Source: Impatiens glandulifera
Lineage: Eukaryota > Streptophyta > Magnoliopsida > Ericales > Balsaminaceae
NCBI RefSeq assembly: GCF_907164915.1
Contig: NC_061866.1
Span: forward strand, 49,221,370 to 49,285,369
DNA: 64,000 nucleotides
Direction of reading: 5' to 3'
Position 1 is the first letter of the stretch; the number at the start of each line of letters is the position of its first letter. Below, piece by piece: positions 26,705 to 37,925 of the stretch. The notes below the pieces were generated by a model. That model worked only from the letters and a program-made list of their open reading frames with translations. It was not told the origin of the DNA and ran no database searches. The position numbers and the translations under genes are program-made.

Positions 26705-26850
26705 TATGAAAGAGAACTGAGATATTGGCACGGCTCAATCAGATATATATAATGAATATGATCGATCAATTCATGATGAATGAAAAACATATATAATAAT
26801 ATCGATCTGAGTGAACCAGGCCAATACCACAGTTGCTAGTCTTTCATTGA
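26705..26850 (-). ncRNA. MIR171: MIR171 precursor hairpin
   Basis: Minus-strand hairpin. The 3' arm (26741-26721) carries TGATTGAGCCGTGCCAATAT plus C, the miR171 mature sequence with its GAGCCGTGCCAATAT core. The 5' arm (26826-26806) carries TATTGGCCTGGTTCACTCAG plus A, the known miR171a passenger sequence. The two arms pair almost fully across a loop of about 65 bases. The stem extends outward: atgaaaga and aactg words on one side pair with their complements on the other side of the duplex, as expected for DCL1 processing from the base. miR171 directs cleavage of GRAS-family HAM/SCL6 mRNAs and controls meristem and shoot branching in plants. The primary transcript start was not located; it should lie above about 26900. 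Confidence 0.92.
26721..26741 (-). ncRNA. Mature miR171 (3p)
   Basis: The 21-nt guide sequence, read on the minus strand from 26741 down to 26721. It starts with U, as AGO1-loaded plant miRNAs usually do. Confidence 0.9.
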
Positions 26851-27404
26851 TAAGATCATGCATTGCCATTGCTATTGCTATTGCCATTGACATTGGTATA
26901 TATTATATAGTAAGAGATGAAGAAGAAGAAGATGAAAGCATTTAAGATGGATCGAGTACTTCTACCAATAGCAGAAACAAGGGCCACTGCATTTATCACT
27001 CTTCACCCATATCATGTTTGTGCTTTTAATGTTTTGCAGGTCCAAATAGATGGCTACTTTTCAGAAAACAAAATTATAAAACATATAAATATTTTTCATT
27101 TTGAAATTGATTGATTGATTAATTAAGAGAAGTTTATTGAAAAGAATTGTAGAAGAAAAAAAGAAAGATGATGAATTGAGATTTGAGTGCATGCATGATG
27201 CATGGCACCTAAATGGTAAATAATTAGTAGTATAGTACAATACTAGTAGAAAAAGAAGAAGAAGAAGAGTAAATGGTATTTTGATACTGACTGTAACTGT
27301 GACTGTGCCTGTTATAAGCCATTGCCATTAATAAGGGAATCTTTCTCTCTATACTTGCACATAAACATTATATATATAGATCTGGGATTTTAAAAATATT
27401 ACAA

Positions 27405-27437
<33 letters not shown>

Positions 27438-28700
27438 ATTATACATCATCAAGGAAGAAAGAAGAAGAATCAAATGCCTTTTGCATTTATGTCTCCTCTA
27501 GGGCTAGCTCATATCAACAAGACAGTAACTTTCCTCTCCATTAATTACTGCATTCTTTCTTCTTCCTCTTGTATTAATACAATTACTTATAAATTAAAAT
27601 TTTTATAAAAAAGACATGCTTGTTTTATAAATACAATGGTCTAGGCACGAAGATCGTTCAATTCTTCTTCTTTTGGACCAGGAAATTGGCTTTTGGACTA
27701 GAAAATTGGATTAAGTCGTAAAAAACTGGGTATAAATAACTCACTTTTTGGTTTTCGACCCCTCAGTCTCAACTTAAGCTCATCAAATACTCAACATTAA
27801 GAAGGGGATAGATGTACAAAGGGTGAATTCAGCGCCATTGAATGTTAGAAACTATCGGAAAGTTATGGACTTTAAAATGTTTCCCAATTTTAAATCCCAA
27901 AATACAAGTCAAGGCAAAAGAACAAAAAGAACAAGTGAGATATAGGATAAACATCGTTTAAATGTTTTTACAAACAATATCGTTAAAACTAACTTTCATA
28001 ACAATAACATGAGCATGAGAAATATTATTTTCTTTTCAAAAAACTTATTTTTCTAAGTATCAACAACCAAGAATTTTGTAAAAAATAAAAAACTTTATTT
28101 AATGAAAAAAAAAATTATTTGAATTTTTAATTTGTTAAATTACTACAATGTTATTTTATTTATATTTTATAAAAATCAAACAAAAATATTTTAATTGATG
28201 ATCTTAGTGGAGATTTATGAAAAAACCTGATAAAAATCTAAAAAGATCTCAAAAAAACCACATCAAACAAGCTCTTACAAGCAATATCCTAATTAATAAC
28301 AATACCATAATAGTAATAAATGTTTTTTTTTAATCAATCATACATAAAATATCTTTCCTATTCACAATCCACAAAACATGTTACTTATACAATAAATTCT
28401 AATATTACATATCAATCTACCACCTTGTCGGAATTCAATAAACTGTTGATCAAAAAAAATCGATAATAGACAGTACTCTTAAATGCTAGCTTAGTTAGTT
28501 AGTACCATATATATAATGCATAATAATAAAGGTAAAAGTATTGAGGATCTAATCTTATAGTATATATATGCTGAGCTAAAAATGCAAAGGCAACTCTGAA
28601 GGCTCAAAAGTGTGATCAATGCTATATCCAAGTAATAAAATTTGTACTAAAAAATTGAAAAAAAGGAGGGTTCTTTCTAGTACAATTTCTAACCCCAAAA
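26851..28700. other. Intergenic region, probable MIR171 promoter
   Basis: No coding region recognised. It holds a stretch of simple attgcc/attgct words (26862-26890), an (ATT)n run (27409-27438) and purine-rich tracts. The primary miR171 promoter should be somewhere in 26.9-27.5 kb; several TATA-like words near 27370 could serve, but none is decisive. Confidence 0.5.
27409..27438. repeat. (ATT)n microsatellite
   Basis: About ten uninterrupted att units. Confidence 0.9.
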
Positions 28701-29145
28701 ATGATGGTCAGTACAGGTATTGATTAGAGGCACTCTAGATTTCAAGTTCATATTTACCCAACCATATCTTTTTCTTTTCTTTTTACCTTGTGTAGGCAGA
28801 GTGACCTCAAGCATGTCTTTCCAGATGTGTCATAAACACTTTGCCATCGATAACAACTGACTGGTCGCGAGCTATACAATAAATTATGCTGCTGAAACGC
28901 AGCTAATCTCATACAAAAACATATATTAACTGCATTTAAGCAACCGACAATCTGATCAAACCAAACTCCAGAAACATCCATAAATCAAAGTAAGAATTAA
29001 ACAGGGCTAGAGCTCACACTAGGGTAACATGTGTTATGAAGAACAATTCACTACTTGTATCCTCCACCATTTAATGACTTTTACCTAGAACAGAAATATA
29101 TAATAGAATTACCCCCAAACAAAATGATGTAAAGCATCATCTTCA

Positions 29146-31410
29146 CTACCTCTCATATGGTGAATATGACCTCTCCTCCCTTCTAGATCTTTCACCATAG
29201 GGTGATCGCCTACGAGGAGAGTAATCACGACCACTTCCTCCTCCTCTATAAGGTGAGGAGCGTCTCGAATATCTCTGTTGCCCATAATCATCGCGACCTC
29301 CTCCTCGATACCTGTCACGATCATCGCGATAACCACGTTCTTCCCTAGTGTTTTTGAGCCCCAAATAGTGCCCAGGTGTGGGAGTTCTTGCGCGTTTTCT
29401 CCTTGACTGTAAATATAATCAGTAAAAATGATTAGTAATTAATAATATTCAGATTTTATGGAAACACTTTTTGTTTAGGGTCTAAATTTTGATCCAGATG
29501 AGACCACCACAATAACAGATAAAACTTTTAAAATTGTGTTTCACTAAAGTTTTTTGTTTCCAAATGTTATTCCTCACATCCATAAAAATGTGTTTCCAAA
29601 CGGGCCATATGTGTGAGCAAATAACAGAAGTTTGGTTAGGTCAACGGACACAAGAAGAGTAAACGCTTGGTATGATGTACCATAAAAAGCGATTAAAATG
29701 TTGTTGGTATTGTCCGTTGATTAGATGAGTTGAAAGTAATTGCTGCAGTTGTTGATTGATATGTTAAGTTGGGATCACATTGCAATTGAAATGTCGTTTT
29801 AGCTGTGGCCATTGATCAAGCTGTTTCACTAATTTGTTGACACTGATGAACTCATTTGATTTGTTGCCAACATGACTTGAAGCAATATTTTCTGAATATA
29901 GTCAGAAACCTCCAAGTCAAGAAGAAACATAACCAGCCAAACCGGCGCGCAATGTAATAATGCTCAAGAAAGACGCTCACCCTCTCAACTGTAATGCTTC
30001 GACCATCCAGAACTGACCGATTGAGATACTTGACACATCGATCAGAATCCTCCACAGTTTTCATTGTAATAAAGGCAAAACCACGGGAGATGCGAGTTCG
30101 TGGCTCCACAACAAGGAAACAAGAAGCTACCTGTGTGCCAGATAGAAACAAAGAAAACAATCAGAAACTCCCAAGTCAGGTGCCCATACACCCAACTGGA
30201 CATTCTATTAGCACAAAACAAACCTTTCCCTCCTTGGAGAAATGATCTTCAAGCTCTCTATCGGTAACACGTGTGGATAAACCAGTCACATAAAGTGTGG
30301 TTCCAGGATTATTAGCTTCATCCCTGTCATTCAGAGGATTGCAAACTCAGAAACGTTAAGGAATAATGTCATACAAAAAGGTATTTGGAGATCAATTTTA
30401 GCTGAGCAGGCTCGACCTTCCACGACTTCTAGACCTTGACCTCCCTCTTGACCTTGACCTCCCTCTTGACCTTGACAAGGATCTGGATTTTGATCTTGTC
30501 CTTGACCTAGATCTGGAGTGAGTCTCGTATGGTGAAGGAGATCTTGAATTCCTAATATTCAAGTAGTAATGAGAAATACTGCTGGAAAAGAAATTGTAGT
30601 CATGCATGTAAAAGATGACACAAAGGATGCCTTCATTACTTAAGTCCTACTATAGGTAAGCATATCACAGAATAAAGTCAGATGCATCAATGAAAAATCT
30701 ATAGTTAAGTAATAGGGTTTGAAACCTTAAGCTAATAAGTCCATCAAATTTATCCATACCACTTGACAAGGTAACTAACTCAATTCATCTTATACTACAT
30801 TTTGCTGAACCCATGATAAAAGTGTTCCAATAGATAAAATCAAATAGTATACTCAGAGTTTCTTACTTCCAATCATTTTTTCCTTTTCTTTTACAGCAAA
30901 CAATGTATGATGAAATCCCAAATACAAATTACTAGAAAATTAATGGATGTTAATTCCTAAATTAAGCTTGTAAAGCTTTACACAGAAAACATTAACTCCA
31001 TCAAAGATTTTTTTTTTCCATTTCTTATGGATTCTAATGATTTTCACCAAGCTCAATGTTTACTTGTTATTTTCTTCATAAAACTGGTTTAAATAATGGG
31101 AGATTCACATTAATGGGTATTTAACTAAGAACAGCTACTCTAAAATTAAAACATCGATCTTGAATAAACGATTTGTCTGAAGAACAACTCCAAATCAAAT
31201 CTCTTATACGTTCAGTTATGTAAAGGTAAAACTATATCAAAATAGAAGAAAGTGATTGTTTTTAACGATGCTAGGGTGTACCTTTTTGGAGGAGAATCAG
31301 CCTGGGAATAATGAACATCCATAAGAAACGATAAACGCACATCAATTCATAAACATAAGACAAACAAATATCGGTAAATCAAGATAGAGGAAACAAAGCA
31401 AACTCACCAT
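29146..31410 (-). CDS. SR45a / transformer-2-like serine-arginine splicing factor
   Basis: RNA-binding splicing regulator of the nucleus. Six coding exons on the minus strand: 31410-31408 (ATG only), 31301-31282, 30551-30417, 30323-30224, 30130-29981 and 29406-29146, giving 222 residues. The N-terminal RS region (residues about 9-53) is a run of Arg-Ser dipeptides. One RRM follows, with RNP2 LYVTGL (63-68) and RNP1 RGFAFITM (102-109). After it comes RKRARTPTPGHYLGL, the Tra2/SR45a linker, then a second Arg/Ser/Tyr/Gly-rich tail ending in SYSPYER. RS-RRM-RS is the Tra2 layout. The first exon codes only the start methionine, so start prediction by open frame fails here. The 574-bp intron before the last exon is where plant SR45a genes are often alternatively spliced. 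I infer, but cannot see, such use here. Confidence 0.9.
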
Positions 31411-33009
31411 TTTTCGCCGGCACAAAGAACCCTAAGCTTTGATATACTTCGAAATATAAAGAGCGCTAGATCTTGATTCTTTTATAAAGCGGACCGGTTT
31501 AGCTTACATAAAACAACCCGGTCGCTTAATCAATAAGCCACCCGGTTCAAATATTATCCAAATCTTGTTTTTCCTTCTTTCTATTTCTTAAGTTTTAAAT
31601 TAAAATTATGTAAATATCATTTTTTATCTCCTTTACTTTACTTTTCTTTTGGTAAGGATTTGAATCATATTTTCTTTTAAAACAAAGTGAATTTGAACAT
31701 ATTAATGTCTTGGGCTTATTCCATTTTTATTTTTTATTATAAGAAAATGACAAAATATAAAATATTTTAACATTAAAATTAATAAAACATATATAAAAAC
31801 TAGTATTTTGGTACAATCATAATTTTTTTTAAGTGAATGTAGGTTTATTTTAATATAAAAATGTAATTGAAATAGATAAAACTTTTTTAGATGAGAAGTT
31901 AATAAAAATTAATATATTTTTAATTACTAAAATATTTGATTAACTTTTTCTCTAAATCATTTAGTTTTGACTTTCTAAAAAAATAATTTATTTTAGTAGC
32001 AAATAAAATAAGCTCAATTTAGTTTAATTAATTAACTATTTATTTCTGATAAGTTGTTATATTATTGCCGAAACACATTCGAGATTGGTCCTAAATTAAG
32101 GCAAATTATTAGGGTCGCCCATCCTTAGACCATCTAAACCCTTTTGAGAATATTTTTTTTTATTATAAGTTTGAACATAAAACTCTTTAATAAATTAGTT
32201 TATTGAATACACATTTTTCGTTTTTAATATTATATATATTCTAACTAAAATTGTTTTAAATGAAAGCCAAATAACATGACTGAGATGTCCTTAATTAAAA
32301 AAAATTGTATATTTCAATTTTTCTTAGAAACACAATAATACATTTAAATATATATTATTGTTTAGAATATTCTATCTATCCAAACTTGTAATTAAATGAT
32401 AAAATTATTATTTTAACTAAAGAAACATATAATTTATTTAAATGTCTAATCTATGGGTTAGTCTATTTAGTAAATTTAATTGGACAAAATCAATCCGTCA
32501 AATATGTTTTTTTTATAATTTATTATCTATAAGAATTCTATCATTCTAAGTGAAAATAATTTATTAATGTGAAATATCTGTTAAATTAGATAAATGAATA
32601 AAAATAATAAATGTACTAGTATTGTGTAAACAAAAAATTTGTTTTATTCTTAGTCACGATCCGGATAGAAATACACAAAGTATTTTCAAAGTATGTTAAC
32701 TATTATTGATTAATTAATTTGGAGACAGCTATTAATAATATGATTATATGAAAGTTGACCTTCTAATAAGTACCATTATCTCCAACCATGCATAATTATT
32801 CCACTAACTTCATATATATAATATAGACATGCCAATTTTAAATCTCATTAAATACCATTGCCCTACTAACATGCACACAATTCCTCCACTAACATTATCA
32901 ATATAATATAGCCCTGCCAATTTTATTTTACTATAATAATAGACAGTAATTTATTTTGGGGACTCTTTTAAATAAATAGTCTATGTAAATATTAGTTATG
33001 AGTTTTTAT
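31411..33009. other. AT-rich intergenic region
   Basis: The first 60-100 bases are the leader and promoter of the SR45a-like gene. The rest is AT-rich with no recognisable gene. Confidence 0.65.
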
Positions 33010-33464
33010 TAGGGTGAACAATTTAGGTAAGTTTGCGGGTTCGGGTTGACAGGTTAACGGGTTTAACGATTCTAACATAAACTTGATCTATTTAATAATT
33101 TGGGTCAAAAATCTCTAACTTGAACCTGACATGTTTATTTGTGTTTGACATGAATCTGACTCGTTTGACACGATTTACCTAACTCAACTCGAACAAAATC
33201 CGATGCACTTAATTCATATCTCTATTTCAAATTAAAATAACATCAATACAAAATAAAAATGAAGTTAAATCACAAATTCACTTATACAAAATTTTACAAA
33301 AGAAAATGAGTGAGTAACTAAACAAGAATAACACAAAACTCAACAAAAATAAATTTATAAACAGGTTATCGGGTCTACTTTGGGTCATGTCAGGTCGACC
33401 CGATTTTGACATTTTATTTGGTCCGGATCGTATTTTCGTGTCGTGTCCAAAATTGGACATCCTA
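33010..33464. mobile_element. Probable hAT-type MITE, 455 bp
   Basis: Left end TAGGGTGAACAATTTAGG and right end, read inverted, TAGGATGTCCAATTTTGG match at 14 of 18 bases. The flanks are gtttttat (33002-33009) and atttttat (33465-33472), an 8-bp target duplication with one mismatch. The interior has phrases such as gcgggttcgggttgacaggt near one end and gtcaggtcgacccgatttt near the other, which are complementary in character. No coding capacity. Confidence 0.65.
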
Positions 33465-33798
33465 ATTTTTATTATATAAACTTAGATAATTTTAATTATT
33501 GGATGGGTTAATAATACTGTACAATTTATCGAGAATCTATCTAACTTATTTGACAAAGTTGATTTTATTATATTAATAAAAAATTAAAAATTAAGAAAAT
33601 ATACGCGCGCTTTCTTGACCTCGTCGTTCTCTCTCTAAGAAATTTAAACTAACTCAATACCTTCTCTCTCTACTGCGTCTTCTCTAGCAAACACAATAAT
33701 CTTCTCTCTGGAATGATTTGAGGCTGTGGCTGAGGTATAATCCGTTGTATTCATCTTAATTTCAGTCCATTTTCTTCGGCTGCAATCCACTGTGAACA
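33465..33798. other. Upstream region of the prolyl 4-hydroxylase gene
   Basis: AT-rich, then a pyrimidine-rich leader (ctctctctaag, ttctctctctactgcg) from about 33610. Promoter elements not resolved. Confidence 0.55.
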
Positions 33799-35671
33799 AT
33801 GATTCCGAAGGGGAAGCAATATCGCGCTTCTTCGCTAAGGAAGAAATCCTCTTCCACGGTGATTTTGTCAATGCTAATAATGTTTTCCTGCCTCGTTCTC
33901 ATTCTCCTCGTTCTCGGAATCCTCTCCATCCCTAAAAGTTCCTCCGACTCTCCCAAGCCCAACGATCTCACTACAATTGTTCATCATACTGTTTCTGAAA
34001 GGTGCGTTGACTTGATTCAGGAGTTGTTTTAGTATGAAATTGATCCAAAATCGAATTATCATCTGCTTATGTTCTCAATTTGTGGCTTTTTGAGCAGCGT
34101 AGAGGATGAGGTTGAAGATCCAGAGGATGACAGGAAAGATCAGTGGACGGAAGCGATTTCTTGGGAGCCGAGAGCATTCGTTTACCATAATTTCCTGGTT
34201 CAATTTCTGAAATCTCATTCACTTGGATGTTATTCTTATCCTAAAATGCAGAATCATGTATGATCTAGGATAATTCTGTTCTTAGAAGAGATCATATGTT
34301 AGTTTCAGTTGGATCCCTAGAATGTTTCCTGGTAGTGGAAGTATAACCTTATGAATTTGATGTTTAATTTCCCTTTCAGCATGCTACATTTATTTTACAT
34401 CCTGCACGAGTCTTTAACTCAGTATGACTTGCAGAAAGATAACATCTAGGTTAACTTAAATATCGAAACATATACATAGTAGTTAGTTGTCTTTGTCTGA
34501 ATTTTCAATTATATTTCTCTTCTGCAGTCCAAGAAGGAATGTGAACATCTAATCAATCTTGCAAAGCCTAGTTTGGTAAAGTCAGTAGTTGTTGACAATG
34601 AGACAGGCAAGAGCAGAGATAGCAGGTCTGCTCTTAAAACTGTAGATTGATCTTCTAGATGATTTTATAGTGCATATTCCATGAAGCTTTGCTTCTTCCT
34701 TTGGCCCTTTTTAGTTTACTTATGCTTAAAGATGATGAGATATTGTGCCTGCAGGGTTCGTACAAGTTCTGGTACATTTTTGGCTAGAGGAGTTGATAAG
34801 ATAATACATAAGATTGAGCAAAGGATTGCAGATTATACATTCATACCTATAGGTACATGGTTAATGCAAATAATTCTTTGCTCCATTAGATGCCTTCAGT
34901 ACTTAAACCTTGTTTGTCCCTAGGAAAATGTCTGTTATTTGAATGTCTTTGTTGGTACATCTCTAACATCTACTTATCCCTAAATGAATTACAGAAAATG
35001 GTGAAGGTCTTCAAGTCCTTCATTATGAAGTGGGTCAGAAATATGAACCACATTTTGACTACTTTCTTGATCAGTTCAACACAAAGAATGGGGGTCAGCG
35101 GGTGGCAACACTTCTAATGTACCTGTAAGTAATCTACACCTTTTTGTTTCTGAAATGCCTTTCGTGATTTGTTCACCTTTCAAATAGATGTCTTTCTTTC
35201 TGTTTTAACAGATCTGATGTTGAAGAAGGAGGTGAGACCGTTTTCCCTAATGCAAAAGGAAATTACAGTGCTGTGCCTTGGTGGAATGAGTTATCAAAAT
35301 GTGGAAAAGAAGGATTATCTGTTAAGCCAAAGATGGGTGATGCTCTTATGTTTTGGAATTTGAAGCCTGATGCATCACTTGATCCTTCCAGTTTACATGG
35401 TTAGTTACTTCTCTTTCTTTAAGAAAGTAAACTGTGTTTCAATATGATCATGCATCCTATCCTCTTCAATAATGCTCTGTTTTGCTGTTAACTTTCTTTC
35501 ATAGCAAAAACTGATGTTTGTACCATGAATATTTGATTGCATCCTCAAGGAACTTGATTATATATTGTTGTGACATTTTTCTGGTTTGTGTATTTAGGTG
35601 GTTGCCCAGTTATTAAAGGCAATAAGTGGTCGTCTACAAAGTGGATGCATGTTGAGGAATTCAAGGTTTGA
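33799..35671 (+). CDS. Prolyl 4-hydroxylase, membrane-anchored (P4H)
   Basis: 2-oxoglutarate/Fe(II) dioxygenase that hydroxylates prolines of cell-wall glycoproteins (extensins, arabinogalactan proteins) in the ER/Golgi. Exons 33799-34001, 34098-34197, 34528-34625, 34755-34852, 34995-35124, 35212-35399 and 35598-35671 give 296 residues. Residues 20-42 form a single membrane anchor (type II). Iron ligands are H186 and D188 (EPHFDYF) and H272 (LHGGCP); K282 (GNKW) is the 2-oxoglutarate ligand at the conserved +10 spacing. The end KWSSTKWMHVEEFK is the standard plant P4H C-terminus, so the protein is complete. All intron phases match. Confidence 0.93.
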
Positions 35672-36479
35672 CCTAGTATGTGAAGGTAATTTTGGTTCCA
35701 AGATGGATATGTATTTATTATATGGTGCTTACCCTATAAAAGAAATCATAAATTTTACACTTTCATTGTATTTTAGCATTGTTGTTATTCTCGGTCAAAA
35801 TCATAAATTTTACAATTTCTTTATATGTTAGCACTATTATTATTCTCGAGCAAAATTGTTACAATGTCTACATAACTATCAGAATAACCATATAAGAGTT
35901 AATATGTCATTATTCAGCTCAAAATTATATAGCTCAAAATTATATTAAAGAAAAAGAATAATGATACAAGGAGAAAACAACAATTATGTATTAATGATGG
36001 TGGTGCTCACAAAATAACTAACTAGTTTTATTTATTTGAAAAATGTCAATTTTTTTTTATTAAAAATAACGTAAAAAGCGTTCAAACATCATCGAGTATA
36101 ACTGTATAAGCCCGTATTAAAACTCACAAAAACAATTAACTTTTTCTCTACAAACAAGGATATAATATTCTCTTGATTTGGTGATTAAATAATTACTTCA
36201 TTTACACAATTTTATGTTTATTGTAATTTAATGAAATAAAAGTATGGTTATAAATCATAAAATTTCTACTCACGAAAAATAAAATAAAATAAAATAAAAA
36301 TGAACATATAACTTAGTTGAAAGTTATCCTAATCAATGTCACATCTCATAACTCAAAAATGTTTAGATTATTAATCATCTAAATAGCAACGGTAAAAAAG
36401 ACTGATTATAAATATAGTTTAGTCAAAATATTATTCGGGTACTGTTATAATATTATTGATTTAAATAAAAAAAAGGAAG
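35672..36479. other. AT-rich intergenic region
   Basis: Three-prime flank of the P4H gene followed by AT-rich DNA. A short near repeat (aatcataaattttaca) occurs twice at about 35745-35820. No gene seen. Confidence 0.6.
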
Positions 36480-37173
36480 ACAAAGTGAGTCAACTCGGAG
36501 TAGAGATGAGTTTCAGTCATGTCAACCGCTAATTTATAGTTACGAACACCTCTTTCTTTCTCTTTCTTTCTCTTTCTTACTCATTTCACTTCAGTTTTGC
36601 TACCATGAGATTACGATCAAAATACACCGATTCATCTTCTTCTTCTTCTTGATTACTTTCTGCTGATTTTGTCATTTCGTCGCTGCATTTTGTACATACC
36701 TTCCAGATGCACCACCAGTTGGCTTCTCTTCCGTCGAATGACCGGATAAAGTAACGTCGAGCTCTATGATCGGCAGATAGAACGAACGCCACTCAGTTTC
36801 TCCGACGGAAATCCCACTCTTCGCATCAGCTCTCTCCTTCTCTCGGATTGTAAGACACGATTTCTTCCCTTAGCTTTCATGCAATAGGCTAGGGTTTTGT
36901 CTTTGCACTGTTTGTTTGTTTGTTTGATGTGTCTCGTACTTTTAGTCTGCATTGCTCAGCTGTCTCTCTGAGAACGAAAACCTGGGATAAATTTATTGGT
37001 AGCTAGTCTTTCTTTCTTTCTTTCTTTGTATACATGGAGTTCATTCTTCATGTGCTGCTTAATTTGGGGATCATGGAACAGGCAGGATTTATATACTGAT
37101 GAGATCTCCCTATTTCTGTATCATTCATAGATCATTCTCATGTCCTCTATTATTACCATATTGCTGTTTAGTC
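36480..37173. repeat. Segmental duplication block, copy 1 (paralogue of 50495-51230)
   Basis: From gagtcaactcggag to the MULE insertion, this stretch closely matches 50495-51230, including the blocks atttcacttcagttttgctaccatgag, gcaccaccagttggcttctc and gaacgaacgccactcagttt. Short indels separate the copies (for example a tcttctt run here). The sequence reads like an old first exon or leader, since it is conserved and rich in C and T, but neither copy keeps an open frame that I recognise. It ends with the left target duplication gtttagtc (37166-37173) of the MULE. Confidence 0.75.
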
Positions 37174-37260
37174 GGGAAATTTGAGGGAGAATTTCCACTT
37201 TTAACATGTGATTAATAAGTTTATCATTTTTGAGCAAAAGGTCAGTTTTACCCTTTATTT
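37174..37260 (+). repeat. Left terminal inverted repeat of the MULE
   Basis: Pairs with the inverted sequence at 41457-41561 over most of its length, broken by one indel of about 18 bases after the first 15 bases. Confidence 0.85.
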
Positions 37261-37612
37261 AAAAAAAAAAATAATTAATTCAGTAATGCGCATTTCAGTT
37301 ACTGAAATGTCACTATCTTCACCCATTTCCCTCCTCTCCACCAACCGTCCTTTCCCGTCTTTCCTTCATCATCATCAACGCTTCCTTCATCAAGGTTCTT
37401 CATCATCAAGCTTCCTTCATCATCAAGCTTCCTTCATCATCAACGGATCCTTCCTTCATCATCGACGATCGTCTTCAACATTCAGGTTAGACGTTCGTCC
37501 TTTTAAGGTTTTGTTGTTTAGAGTCTAGGATGTAGGTTAGGTCATGGAATAATGGTTTTAGAGCTTGGCTGATTTGTTTTACAGTGAAATATACATTCGA
37601 CGAAGGTGACGA

Positions 37613-37769
37613 AGGCGACAGTGCATCTGTCGCAGGCGGGAAATGCATCTGTCGCAGGCGACAGTTCATCTGTCGCATACGACAGATGCATTTCCCGCTT
37701 GCGACAGATGCACTGAACTGTCGCCTGCGACAGATGCATTTCCCGCCTGCGACAGATGCACTGTCGCCT
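37613..37769. repeat. Palindromic array 1 of the MULE (56-bp perfect inverted repeat)
   Basis: Left arm 37613-37668 and right arm 37714-37769 are exact reverse complements over 56 bases, separated by 45 bases that are themselves made of the same words in both orientations. The unit is about 21 bases, built on gcatctgtcgcaggcgacag. It lies between the Ulp1 gene's 3' end and the left leader. RNA or single-stranded DNA from here would fold into a long hairpin. Confidence 0.92.
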
Positions 37770-37925
37770 GCGACAGATGCATTTTCTCCGCATATGTTTT
37801 GTGCTTAATTATATATATATATACTATATTATATTTGAATTCAAAATAGCAAATTAAATTACATTCAAAAATAAATACATAAGGTTTACATTCAAAAATA
37901 TACATAGCTAAATTATGTCCATTTT

